Positions 1-7,462 of a stretch of 64,000 nt of DNA are shown one piece after another. The notes below the pieces were generated by a model that had not been told where the DNA came from, did no database searches, and saw nothing but the letters and a program-made list of their open reading frames with translations. This stretch comes from Roseburia_C sp900315735 (lineage in GTDB: Bacteria; Bacillota; Clostridia; Lachnospirales; Lachnospiraceae). The DNA lies in assembly GCA_052118425.1 (NCBI GenBank), contig JBQKHF010000009.1. One strand, written 5' to 3'. The stretch's first letter is position 1, and every line of letters starts with the position of its first letter. The translations under genes were made by a program, and so were the position numbers.

Positions 1-46
1 CAACTCTATTGTAACGAAAAGGTGATTTTTTGCTATAAGCAATTTG

Positions 47-118
47 ACTCCACCCGCATAGCAGGTGGTTTATTGTTTCGCACATCTCCATTTCTCCGTT
101 GGGAGAAACTCCGATGCA
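47..118. mobile_element. Possible IS200/IS605-type end remnant (hairpin cluster)
   Basis: Two compact hairpins lie side by side: a CCACC/GGTGG stem with a GC-ATA-GC tip (50-68), and a perfect 7-bp TTTCTCC/GGAGAAA stem with a GTTG loop (91-108). Read on the minus strand the first resembles the subterminal hairpins of IS200/IS605 elements. No transposase is visible because the window starts here. It could equally be terminators of a gene to the left. The assignment is from memory of such ends and is weak. Confidence 0.3.
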
Positions 119-146
119 CTCAACAGGCTAAAGCCCATAATTTAAA

Positions 147-180
147 TAGAGCGATACACCTTTGTCGATGTACCGCTCTA
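147..180 (-). terminator. Hairpin terminator after the PAS gene
   Basis: A TAGAGCG/CGCTCTA stem extends inward with two mismatches around a short loop. It sits just past the stop of the PAS gene on the minus strand. The surrounding 37 bp (144-180) are identical to 2451-2487, so the terminator was duplicated together with the gene. Confidence 0.6.
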
Positions 181-219
181 TTTATGATATGAAACTATCT
201 CATTTTCCCATATTCCATT

Positions 220-603
220 TTACCACAAATCATATTTTTTCATGGTTTCCGCATTTCTGAATTCGTGCTTCTCATAGTAGCCAATCAGCTTTTCCTCGGC
301 ATCCCTTAAAGCAACCATATACACATCTTTATTCTGCTTCTCATTATGGGATGTATAGATGAGATTGTGGCTTTCATCTGCTGCGAACCAGTCGATTACC
401 TGCTGGATGCGTTTTTGCGATTCTTCATTATGGCAGTTTAAAAGGCTTCTTCCAACAAGGCTTTCACCGCCCCATTTCTCATAGCTTTTTACTGCAGTTG
501 GATTCATATAAATGATTTCGTGCTTTAAATTACATATCACAACGGAACAACGGTCCTGGTCAATGATGCTTTTAAAATATGCTGCGTTAATGTCTGTCTG
601 CAT
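220..603 (-). CDS. Single PAS-domain protein
   Basis: A 127-residue protein that is essentially one PAS sensor fold, with the typical N-terminal pattern (VVICNLKHEIIYMNPTAVK, about residues 21-39) and the GRSLLNCH turn. There is no output domain, no membrane segment and no DNA-binding part, so it may bind a small ligand or partner protein. Its role is unknown. An AGGAG Shine-Dalgarno site lies 7 nt before the ATG. The start lies inside the end of the AbiEii gene (17-nt overlap). The first 29 codons and the leader are repeated almost perfectly at 2496-2612, showing that this gene has been duplicated. Confidence 0.75.
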   Translation of the reverse strand: MQTDINAAYFKSIIDQDRCSVVICNLKHEIIYMNPTAVKSYEKWGGESLVGRSLLNCHNEESQKRIQQVIDWFAADESHNLIYTSHNEKQNKDVYMVALRDAEEKLIGYYEKHEFRNAETMKKYDLW

Positions 604-1567
604 GGTTATGCTCCTTTTCTTTCTGTTCTTTCATTTTCCATATTGCCATAGGATGACTACAAATATTATCTAAAATTATTTTATCATCAAACAACAACTC
701 TGGTCTATACTCTTTTCTTTCAAATGCCTCTAAATATTCTCTTTCTTCTGGTGTCAACATCATAAGTTCCTGTATATATGTTTTTGCCTTCTTCTTTCTC
801 TCTTCCAGATTAAAATTATCTTTCTTCCTCAAAACCGGAAACAAATCTCTCCTGATTTTCGTAAAATTCAAGCCATCAATTGCAGATGTGTCAAAATTCC
901 TGTTAATTACTTCTGCTGATACTGAAGCATAAAATATAATACATTTTCGTAGAAGAATTTCTTCCTCTTTTCCAAATAGACCATATGTTATCATATTATT
1001 GAAATCATATAAGTCCCTCGCTGCAGCCCTGCTCATTAATGCATTTGCCTTGGCAGCAAAAATTTCCATCGGATGTAATGTTCGAATCATCACATCTTCC
1101 TGAAACATATCCGTCACAATCCTCCGTTTTGTCGGTTCAAACAAATGTGACCGCAAGGAATAATTGATTTCCACCTTGATATTATCCCTATTTCCGCCTG
1201 CATTTTGATACAAAAACAAAAATGCATCTAAACTATGGCTATATCTTGATGATTCAGACCGGTAATACCCTGATTCTTCCATATATTCACACAATTGTTC
1301 CGTAATCTGTTTTCTATGCATCTGCGTATCATCTTTGGATAAGTTCGGAGTAAAATCTAAATCAATATCTACTGACAAACGTGGCAGATTGAATATTGTC
1401 ATATTAATTGCAGTACCGCCTTTTAACGCTAAATGCTCCCTTAAATACGCATCACTGTTAATATATTTCAAAACTTCTTTCAACCGTAGCACTTTTTCAA
1501 ATGTATCTCTGACAAATCCTGCCTGTTTTGCCGCTTTTTCTAATTCAATCTTATTATATGCTATCAT
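587..1567 (-). CDS. abiEii: AbiEii/AbiGii-family nucleotidyltransferase toxin
   Basis: A 326-residue toxin of the type IV AbiE system, which in studied members blocks growth by nucleotidyl transfer and contributes to phage abortive infection. The family signature is clear: LKGGTAI at residues 48-54, then RLSVDIDLDF at 63-72 carrying the metal-binding aspartates. The typical C-terminal region (RPELLFDD, HPMAIWK) is present. The gene overlaps abiEi by 14 nt, consistent with translational coupling. The last 14 residues (KEQKEKEHNHADRH) are encoded by the leader and first codons of the downstream PAS gene, so the original stop seems to have been lost at an insertion junction. Catalytic residues look intact. 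Confidence 0.9.
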   Translation of the reverse strand: MIAYNKIELEKAAKQAGFVRDTFEKVLRLKEVLKYINSDAYLREHLALKGGTAINMTIFNLPRLSVDIDLDFTPNLSKDDTQMHRKQITEQLCEYMEESGYYRSESSRYSHSLDAFLFLYQNAGGNRDNIKVEINYSLRSHLFEPTKRRIVTDMFQEDVMIRTLHPMEIFAAKANALMSRAAARDLYDFNNMITYGLFGKEEEILLRKCIIFYASVSAEVINRNFDTSAIDGLNFTKIRRDLFPVLRKKDNFNLEERKKKAKTYIQELMMLTPEEREYLEAFERKEYRPELLFDDKIILDNICSHPMAIWKMKEQKEKEHNHADRH

Positions 1568-2318
1568 CTAACACCCCATTTTTCATGCCATATATATCAT
1601 TTGGAACAACCAGCTTCCAACTGTTATCATATTTTCCACCCGTCATTTCCTTCGTCAGATATCGCTTACTTTTCCCGATTTTTCCCCTGCAAAATTCAAA
1701 AAAATCATCACTTAATCCGAGTTTATTTTGATACGCCAAAAGCAGGTACCCTGTCTTTTGATACAGGAACTGATTATGATACGCTTGCAGATACTGTAAC
1801 AAACGTTTTTCCTGTAAGTATGTCACTGCTTCTATATCTGCTATTACCTCCTCAATGCCGGCTATTTTGTCCATATCTTTTATACTGTCAACAACTGTCC
1901 TCTCCTTAGTTGTCACCCGTATACCACCACTGTACATAATCTCTTCAATACCGATATCACACTTCGAGGCAATATAGCAATAATTATAGCCGTCAAATTC
2001 AAACTCTTTAAATGGTGTTTTAGACGAAACATATATATCATAATACACCTGGTCACCCATGCCATAATATTCCATTGCTGTATGATGCGATATATATGAT
2101 GATTCCGTAATAGCACATCCTATCTGGTACTTGTTTGCAACAGGACTATCTGTTTCTCCACTTATACAAGTGTACATATTCTTTTTTATCCGAACAATGC
2201 GCCCCTTATTCAACAACCGTCGAACTGCTGAACAGGCTGATTCCATATTCTGATAAAACTGATTCACATCATTTAATGTAAATACCGGCTTTTTTAACAG
2301 TTCATAATATACATCCAT
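1554..2318 (-). CDS. abiEi: AbiEi-family antitoxin / autorepressor
   Basis: A 254-residue partner of the AbiEii toxin. The N-terminal ~60 residues (VFTLNDVNQFYQN to RIKKNMYTCI) form the winged-helix domain that in this family binds inverted repeats and represses the operon. The rest (SSYISHHTAMEYYGM, then TTKERTVVDSI) is the AbiEi antitoxin domain. It is first in a two-gene operon behind the promoter at 2354-2382, with AT-rich repeats just upstream. The antitoxin-then-toxin order and the overlap are as expected for AbiE pairs. Function is inferred from the family; the sequence shows an apparently intact module. Confidence 0.9.
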   Translation of the reverse strand: MDVYYELLKKPVFTLNDVNQFYQNMESACSAVRRLLNKGRIVRIKKNMYTCISGETDSPVANKYQIGCAITESSYISHHTAMEYYGMGDQVYYDIYVSSKTPFKEFEFDGYNYCYIASKCDIGIEEIMYSGGIRVTTKERTVVDSIKDMDKIAGIEEVIADIEAVTYLQEKRLLQYLQAYHNQFLYQKTGYLLLAYQNKLGLSDDFFEFCRGKIGKSKRYLTKEMTGGKYDNSWKLVVPNDIYGMKNGVLDDSI

Positions 2319-2353
2319 AAATGATTAACCTCATTTTTCTTTGATTATTTACT

Positions 2354-2382
2354 ATAATATCTCAATTAACATTTTAATTCAA
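2354..2382 (-). promoter_or_regulatory. abiE promoter
   Basis: On the minus strand TTGAAT and TATTAT are separated by 17 bp, 36 nt before the abiEi start. Upstream of the -35 box, GTTTAAA (2395-2401) and two TTTAAAC copies (2411-2417, 2432-2438) form inverted half-sites that could bind the AbiEi repressor; that last step is inference. Confidence 0.6.
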
Positions 2383-2453
2383 GTTTATTTTTTTGTTTAA
2401 ATAGTTTGTTTTTAAACAGTATTGTTGTTTTTTTAAACTCTTTCTTTTCAAAA

Positions 2454-2487
2454 TAGAGCGATACACCTTTGTCGATGTACCGCTCTA
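2454..2487 (-). terminator. Duplicated PAS-gene terminator hairpin
   Basis: An identical copy of the hairpin at 147-180. It lies 8 nt beyond the truncated PAS copy and upstream of the abiE operon on the same strand, so it would insulate abiE from transcription coming from the nucleotidyltransferase operon. Confidence 0.55.
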
Positions 2488-2495
2488 CATATAGA

Positions 2496-2585
2496 CTATT
2501 CGTGCTTTAAATTACATATCACAACGGAACAACGGTCCTGGTCAATGATGCTTTTAAAATATGCTGCGTTAATGTCTGTCTGCAT
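2496..2585 (-). pseudogene. Truncated copy of the PAS gene
   Basis: The first 29 codons of the PAS protein are present with the same Shine-Dalgarno site and ATG, then a TAG stop follows immediately and the duplicated terminator comes 8 bp later. The 114 bp at 2499-2612 match 517-630 with one mismatch. Codons 30-127 are missing, as from an internal deletion. The fragment follows the 72-residue gene closely, suggesting that the original order was small gene, PAS gene, terminator. Confidence 0.85.
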
Positions 2586-2632
2586 GGTTATGCTCCTTTA
2601 CTTTCTGTTCTTGAATTTCTATTATGCCTTGC

Positions 2633-2851
2633 TTAATATTCCTTTTCTATTTTTCCCTCAATTCCATACATTTTCCGGAAAGTATCAAGGTCTGCCTCAT
2701 TTTTTATCAGCATTATTTCCTCTATTTTTCCTGTATGGATATCTTTAAAGCCTGCCACCTGTTCTCCATTGCAGATGCTAGCTTTAATAATAGGCTTCTT
2801 GTTCATTTTATCATAGGGCAATGGCGTGGATTTTTTCTTGAATATTCTCAT
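2633..2851 (-). CDS. Small conserved-looking protein of unknown function (72 aa)
   Basis: A soluble 72-residue protein with a basic N-terminus (MRIFKKKSTPLPYDK), a central region IKASICNGEQVAGFKDI and a C-terminal LIKNEADLDTFRKMYGI helix. A GAGGGAG site sits about 9 nt before the ATG, and the gene overlaps the end of the nucleotidyltransferase gene by 41 nt, both supporting real translation. I do not recognise a characterised family. It is too short and lacks the RX4-6H motif for a HEPN partner. Function unknown. Confidence 0.65.
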   Translation of the reverse strand: MRIFKKKSTPLPYDKMNKKPIIKASICNGEQVAGFKDIHTGKIEEIMLIKNEADLDTFRKMYGIEGKIEKEY

Positions 2852-3182
2852 ATAACCTTACTCCCTCTTTCCTTACATTCTCATAAAACGGATATGCTTC
2901 ACTCCATTTGCGGAAATGTTCATCATTCTTTGTTATCGGCTTAATATCCAGGTCATTATCCATATTAAAATCGAATGTCGCATAAGATAACTGATGCTGA
3001 TATTGCTTCATTTCCATATCTGTTATGTCAAGCAATATCATGATATCAATATCTGAATCTTCTTTAAAATCCCCTCTGGCGTATGAGCCATACAAAATCA
3101 CTTCCTGCAAATGTGTTCCATATATTTTTTTAATTTCTGCTATATATTTATCTAACAATTCTTTCATGCTGTATGACATCAT
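2811..3182 (-). CDS. MNT-type nucleotidyltransferase domain protein
   Basis: A minimal nucleotidyltransferase of about 123 residues with the signature GSYARGDFKEDSDIDIMILL, in which the GS turn and paired aspartates bind metal and nucleotide. Proteins of this type usually act as MntA antitoxins that AMPylate a HEPN ribonuclease toxin, but no HEPN gene is adjacent; the next gene encodes a 72-residue protein. The ATG at 3182 sits just after GAGGTG; the ATG at 3179 is also possible, and the GTG at 3188 overlaps the ribosome site. Its promoter is at 3239-3268. Confidence 0.8.
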   Translation of the reverse strand: MMSYSMKELLDKYIAEIKKIYGTHLQEVILYGSYARGDFKEDSDIDIMILLDITDMEMKQYQHQLSYATFDFNMDNDLDIKPITKNDEHFRKWSEAYPFYENVRKEGVRLYENIQEKIHAIAL

Positions 3183-3238
3183 TCTCACCTCATTTTCTAT
3201 GAATTTATAACAATTTCTATTTGTTGCAATTTTATTCT

Positions 3239-3268
3239 ATTATAACATACCTGCATTTTTTCAGGCAA
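3239..3268 (-). promoter_or_regulatory. Promoter of the MNT operon
   Basis: Minus-strand TTGCCT and TATAAT are separated by 18 bp, about 57 nt before the nucleotidyltransferase start. Confidence 0.55.
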
Positions 3269-3289
3269 CTGTCTGTTCCTTGTATACAA

Positions 3290-3330
3290 AAAATCCGTGG
3301 TTTGTACATCTCGCACACTCCACGGATTTT
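3290..3330 (-). terminator. Terminator after yajC
   Basis: An 11-bp perfect stem (AAAATCCGTGG/CCACGGATTTT) lies just past the yajC stop and is followed by a T-rich tract on the minus strand. It ends the tgt-yajC unit. Confidence 0.8.
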
Positions 3331-3343
3331 CTAAGGTCTTATC

Positions 3344-3679
3344 TTATTTCTTCTCTTTGGTTTCTTTTGCTTCTACTGCTTCTTCCGGTTTTTCGATTGC
3401 GGCAATTGCTGCTTTCTGCATTGGGATACGGCAGTTTCTGTTGCTGCCAAACTCAACGATAACAGTATCATCTTCAGATACGTCAATTACGATTCCGTAG
3501 AAACCGCTGGTTGTCAGTACGGTATCACCTACTGCTAACTCTGACATCATCTGCTCTTTCTTCTTTGCTTCTTTCTTCTGTGGACGAATCATGAAGAAGT
3601 ATACGAATACAACCATAATTACTACCCACATAATAATGCTTCCCCAGGCCTGTGCCTGCTGTGATGCTAAAATAGACAT
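3344..3679 (-). CDS. yajC: Preprotein translocase accessory subunit YajC
   Basis: A 111-residue single-span membrane protein. A hydrophobic helix (IIMWVVIMVVFVYFFMI, about residues 14-30) is followed by the hallmark RPQKKEAKKK and a small SH3-like domain (AVGDTVLTTSGFYGIV). YajC associates with SecDF at the Sec translocon. The start MSILASQQ is chosen because GGAGG lies a few bases upstream; a longer frame reading back to 3730 lacks a ribosome site and looks like leader. The C-terminus is a lysine/glutamate-rich tail. It follows tgt, the common tgt-yajC pairing, though secDF is not in the window. Confidence 0.93.
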   Translation of the reverse strand: MSILASQQAQAWGSIIMWVVIMVVFVYFFMIRPQKKEAKKKEQMMSELAVGDTVLTTSGFYGIVIDVSEDDTVIVEFGSNRNCRIPMQKAAIAAIEKPEEAVEAKETKEKK

Positions 3680-3775
3680 TTCTTTTCCTCCTGAATTACA
3701 ACTTAAGTTCATAAAAAACATTGTACACAAAAAGACTGCGTTTCACAAGTATTTTCCCGATATTTCATTCTTTTT

Positions 3776-4927
3776 TTAGATTTGTGCCTCTTTTTCCCGG
3801 TTTATCTGGTTCATACCATAGAGTTTTTCCTCTTTGTATGACTTGTAGCTGCCGGCATCGATGGCGTCTCTGATTTCTTCCATCATAGTGTTGTAGAAAT
3901 ACAGATTGTGTAATACGCAAAGACGCATACCAAGCATTTCCTTTGCCTTTAACAAATGGCGGACATAGGCTCTGCTGTAACGGCGGCAGGTCGGACACTG
4001 ACAGCCCTCTTCGATTGGGCGCATATCCTTTTCATATTTCTTATTGAAAAGGTTAATCTTTCCCTGATTGGTATAAAGATGTCCGTGGCGGCCATTACGG
4101 GTCGGATATACACAGTCAAAGAAATCCACGCCACGGTCTACTGCCTCTAAAATATTTGCCGGAGTTCCGACACCCATAAGATAGGTTGGTTTCTCAAGTG
4201 GCAGATATGGAACGGTCTGGTCTAAGATATCATACATCTCTTCGTGGGTCTCGCCTACCGCAAGTCCACCTACTGCATAGCCATCTAAATCCAATTCACT
4301 GATTCGCTTTGCATGGTCAACCCGGATATCCGGATAAATGGCTCCCTGGTTAATTCCAAACAGCATCTGATTTTTATTAATGGTATCTTCCAACCCATTC
4401 AGTCTTGTCATTTCTGCTTTACAGCGTGCCAGCCAGCGGGTTGTTCTGGCTACAGATGCCTCTACATATCCACGGTCAGCCAGTGCCGGTGCACATTCAT
4501 CAAATGCCATGGCAATGGTGGATGCCAGATTGGACTGTATCTGCATACTTTCTTCCGGTCCCATGAAGATTTTCGCTCCATCAATGTGGGAATGGAAATA
4601 GACTCCTTCCTCTTTGATTTTGCGGAGTCCTGCCAGTGAAAATACCTGAAATCCGCCGGAATCGGTAAGGATTGGTTTGTCCCATACCATAAACTTGTGC
4701 AGTCCGCCCAGCTCTTTGATTAATTTATCTCCCGGACGTACATGCAGATGATAAGTATTGGATAATTCCACCTGTGTCTTAATCTGCTCTAAATCTTCGG
4801 TAGAAACAGCTCCCTTTATGGCAGCGACAGTTCCTACATTCATAAATACCGGGGTCTGTATATCACCATGTACGGTATGAAAAATGCCCCTCTTTGCTCT
4901 TCCATCCTGTTTTAATAATTCGTACAT
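3776..4927 (-). CDS. tgt: tRNA-guanine transglycosylase
   Basis: This 383-residue enzyme exchanges G34 of GUN-anticodon tRNAs for a queuosine precursor base. Visible signatures are DSGGFQVFSL (substrate pocket), FDCVYPTRNGRHG (catalytic aspartate and tRNA-binding loop) and the C-terminal zinc site CQCPTCRRYSRAYV with the later LHN histidine. Length is normal for bacterial TGT. An AGGAGATT site precedes the ATG. It heads a two-gene unit with yajC, transcribed divergently from aroC. No other queuosine genes are in the window, so the origin of the base is not shown. Confidence 0.97.
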   Translation of the reverse strand: MYELLKQDGRAKRGIFHTVHGDIQTPVFMNVGTVAAIKGAVSTEDLEQIKTQVELSNTYHLHVRPGDKLIKELGGLHKFMVWDKPILTDSGGFQVFSLAGLRKIKEEGVYFHSHIDGAKIFMGPEESMQIQSNLASTIAMAFDECAPALADRGYVEASVARTTRWLARCKAEMTRLNGLEDTINKNQMLFGINQGAIYPDIRVDHAKRISELDLDGYAVGGLAVGETHEEMYDILDQTVPYLPLEKPTYLMGVGTPANILEAVDRGVDFFDCVYPTRNGRHGHLYTNQGKINLFNKKYEKDMRPIEEGCQCPTCRRYSRAYVRHLLKAKEMLGMRLCVLHNLYFYNTMMEEIRDAIDAGSYKSYKEEKLYGMNQINREKEAQI

Positions 4928-4966
4928 ATAATCTCCTGTTTCTGTTATTTTTACATATACTATCCT

Positions 4967-4995
4967 AGCATACCTTGTTTTCGCACTTTTTGCAA
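4967..4995 (-). promoter_or_regulatory. tgt promoter
   Basis: Minus-strand TTGCAA and TATGCT with 17-bp spacing, about 40 nt before tgt and back-to-back with the aroC promoter. Confidence 0.45.
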
Positions 4996-5003
4996 CTGTG
5001 GGA

Positions 5004-5032
5004 TTGCCAGTATCTGAAAAATCTTCTATAAT
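5004..5032 (+). promoter_or_regulatory. aroC promoter
   Basis: TTGCCA and a perfect TATAAT are separated by 17 bp, 40 nt before the aroC ATG. The longer in-frame start at 4998 would lie upstream of this promoter, which argues against it. Confidence 0.75.
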
Positions 5033-5072
5033 AGAAGCTGACTTTTTTACGAAAATGAATCAGGAGGATGCT

Positions 5073-6176
5073 ATGGCAGGCTCAACTATTGGAACTAACT
5101 TTAAAATTACAACCTGGGGAGAATCACACGGAACAGGAATCGGTGTCGTAATTGACGGCTGTCCTGCCGGACTTTCCCTTTGTGAAGAAGATATACAGAC
5201 CTATTTAAACCGGCGTAAACCGGGACAATCTGCTTTCTCTACCCCGCGAAAGGAAGATGATGCAGTACATATTCTTTCCGGTGTCTTTGAAGGCAGAACT
5301 ACCGGAACTCCAATCTCACTGATTGTGGTAAATGAAAACCAGCATTCCAAAGACTACAGTGAGATTGCTTCCTACTATCGTCCGGGACATGCTGACTTTA
5401 CCTTTGATGCCAAATATGGTTTCCGGGATTACCGTGGTGGCGGACGTTCTTCCGGCCGCGAGACCATCGGTCGTGTGGCTGCCGGTGCGGTTGCCGCAAA
5501 GATTTTAAAAGAACTTGGCATTGAGATTCTCACCTACAGTAAGAGCATCGGTCCAGTTGCCATTGATGAAGCCAGATTTGATGCTGCAGAAATTACTAAG
5601 AATCCACTTTATATGCCGGATGCAGATGCCGCTATAAAAGCTGCTTCTTATCTGGAAGAATGCAAAGCTATGCAGAATTCTGCCGGCGGTATTATCGAAT
5701 GTGTTATTACCGGTGTTCCTGCCGGAATCGGTGACCCAGTATTTGAAAAAATCGATGCAAATTTAGCCAAAGCAATTTTCTCCATTGGCGCTGTAAAGGG
5801 CTTTGAAATCGGTGATGGATTTGCAGCTGCTGCAGCTACCGGACTTACCAACAACGATGCCTTTGTAACGGATGAAAACGGTTCTGTCACAAAAGAAACC
5901 AACCATGCCGGCGGTATCTTAGGCGGCATGAGCGATGGCTCACCGATTGTATTCCGTGCTGCCATCAAACCGACTCCTTCTGTTGCCGCTACCCAGAAGA
6001 CCGTAAATAAAAATGGTGAGGAAATCGAAATCAATATCAAGGGACGTCACGATCCAATTATCGTTCCAAGAGCTGTTGTGGTTGTCGAATCCATGGCTGC
6101 AATTACTATTTTAGATGCCATGCTTTCTAACATGAGTGCCCGGATGGATGGCATCAAAAACTTCTACCAGAAATAA
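5073..6176 (+). CDS. aroC: Chorismate synthase
   Basis: The last shikimate-pathway enzyme, converting EPSP to chorismate with reduced FMN. The start MAGSTIGTNFKITTWGESHG is set by AGGAGG five bases upstream and gives 367 residues. Motifs are the first signature GESHG, the FMN/phosphate-binding RGGGRSSGRET (about residue 125-135) and the C-terminal RHDP-containing motif. It is a lone gene with its own promoter and a terminator shared with the convergent coaBC; no other aromatic pathway genes are nearby. Confidence 0.97.
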   Translation: MAGSTIGTNFKITTWGESHGTGIGVVIDGCPAGLSLCEEDIQTYLNRRKPGQSAFSTPRKEDDAVHILSGVFEGRTTGTPISLIVVNENQHSKDYSEIASYYRPGHADFTFDAKYGFRDYRGGGRSSGRETIGRVAAGAVAAKILKELGIEILTYSKSIGPVAIDEARFDAAEITKNPLYMPDADAAIKAASYLEECKAMQNSAGGIIECVITGVPAGIGDPVFEKIDANLAKAIFSIGAVKGFEIGDGFAAAAATGLTNNDAFVTDENGSVTKETNHAGGILGGMSDGSPIVFRAAIKPTPSVAATQKTVNKNGEEIEINIKGRHDPIIVPRAVVVVESMAAITILDAMLSNMSARMDGIKNFYQK

Positions 6177-6203
6177 ACTTTGAGAAGCATGAAACTGTAA
6201 AAA

Positions 6204-6256
6204 ATCCCTGTCAGTTACAAGTCACACAATCAGGTGACCTGCCCGCTGACAGGGAT
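6204..6256. terminator. Bidirectional terminator between aroC and coaBC
   Basis: An 11-bp perfect stem (ATCCCTGTCAG/CTGACAGGGAT) with a 31-nt loop that itself can pair, A-rich on one side and T-rich on the other, between two convergent genes. Confidence 0.75.
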
Positions 6257-6263
6257 TATTTTA

Positions 6264-7457
6264 TTATGCCTGCATTTTACTTAAAATCTCATCAAAGATA
6301 GCTGCTGCCACTTCATCCTTTGACATAATCGGCAGCTCTTTTTCTTCTGCCGCCGTAATCAGGGTTACCACATTGGTATCGGTACCAAATCCGGCTCCTT
6401 TGACTTTCAGATTATTGGCAACAATCATATCAAGCTTTTTCTTTTCTAACTTGGCTTTGGAATTTTCTTTCAGATGCTGTGTCTCCATGGAAAATCCGCA
6501 CAGAAACTGTTTTTCTTTCTGCATAGAAACTGTTCCTAAAATATCTTTCGTGCGTTCCATTTCCAGTGCCAGTCCGCCATCGGCTTTTTTTATTTTCTCA
6601 TCCGCAACGGTCTTTGAGCGGTAATCTGCCACTGCTGCAGCCATGACTACAATGTCTTGTTCTGCAAATGCATCTGTGACAGCCTGATACATATCTTCTG
6701 CCGTAACAACCGGAATTGTATTTACAAAGAACGGCTTTTCAAGGCTGGTCGGTCCGGTGACCAGTGTTACCTCTGCCCCTCTTCTTGCCGCATTCTTTGC
6801 CAGGGCATATCCCATTTTTCCGGTAGAATGATTGGTCACATAACGTACCGGGTCAATTGCTTCCTGGGTAGCTCCTGCTGTGATGAGAACCTTCTTTCCT
6901 GCCAGGTCTTTCTCACAGGCAGTTTCCTGCAGAATATATTCTAACAGTTCTTCCGGTTCCGGAAGTTTTCCTTTTCCGGTATCGCCACAGGCAAGATAGC
7001 CTGAGGATGGCTCAATGATATGATAACCATAGTCTCTTAGCTTCTTAAGATTATCCTGTGTTGCCGGATTATCAAACATATGTGTATTCATTGCCGGGGC
7101 AAGATATATCGGAGCCTCACAGGCTAACATGGTCGATGTCAGCATATCATCTGCAATTCCATGTGCCAGCTTTGCAATGACATTTGCAGATGCCGGAGCA
7201 ATCATCACCACATCTGCTTCCTGTGCCATGGCAATATGTGCCACATGATATCCGCTGTTACGGTCAAAGGTATCGTCAATCACCTTATTTCCGGTCAGCG
7301 TCTCAAAGGTAACCGGTGATATAAACTGCTCTGCATTTTTCGTCATAATTACATGAACATCCGCATGCTGCTTTACCAGCATACTGGCAAGTGAAGCCGC
7401 CTTATATGCTGCAATGCTGCCTGTCACTGCCAGTAATATATTCCTGCCCTTTAACAT
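6264..7457 (-). CDS. coaBC: Bifunctional phosphopantothenoylcysteine synthetase/decarboxylase
   Basis: A 397-residue CoA-biosynthesis enzyme. The N-terminal flavin-dependent CoaC half has GSIAAYKA, the conserved histidine in GYHVAHI, PAMNTHM and the ACGDTGKGKL substrate flap. The C-terminal CoaB half starts near residue 188 (KKVLITAGATQEAIDPVRY) with NHSTGKMG and the KIKK active-site region. AGGAGG lies before the ATG. It follows the ECF S-component gene by 5 nt, so the transporter may import pantothenate or a related precursor. Confidence 0.96.
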   Translation of the reverse strand: MLKGRNILLAVTGSIAAYKAASLASMLVKQHADVHVIMTKNAEQFISPVTFETLTGNKVIDDTFDRNSGYHVAHIAMAQEADVVMIAPASANVIAKLAHGIADDMLTSTMLACEAPIYLAPAMNTHMFDNPATQDNLKKLRDYGYHIIEPSSGYLACGDTGKGKLPEPEELLEYILQETACEKDLAGKKVLITAGATQEAIDPVRYVTNHSTGKMGYALAKNAARRGAEVTLVTGPTSLEKPFFVNTIPVVTAEDMYQAVTDAFAEQDIVVMAAAVADYRSKTVADEKIKKADGGLALEMERTKDILGTVSMQKEKQFLCGFSMETQHLKENSKAKLEKKKLDMIVANNLKVKGAGFGTDTNVVTLITAAEEKELPIMSKDEVAAAIFDEILSKMQA

Positions 7458-7462
7458 ATGAA

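Noticed and set aside
5648..6040. 130-residue minus-strand frame inside aroC
   Set aside because: Fully antisense to a well-conserved enzyme, with the low-complexity look of a shadow frame and no ribosome site.
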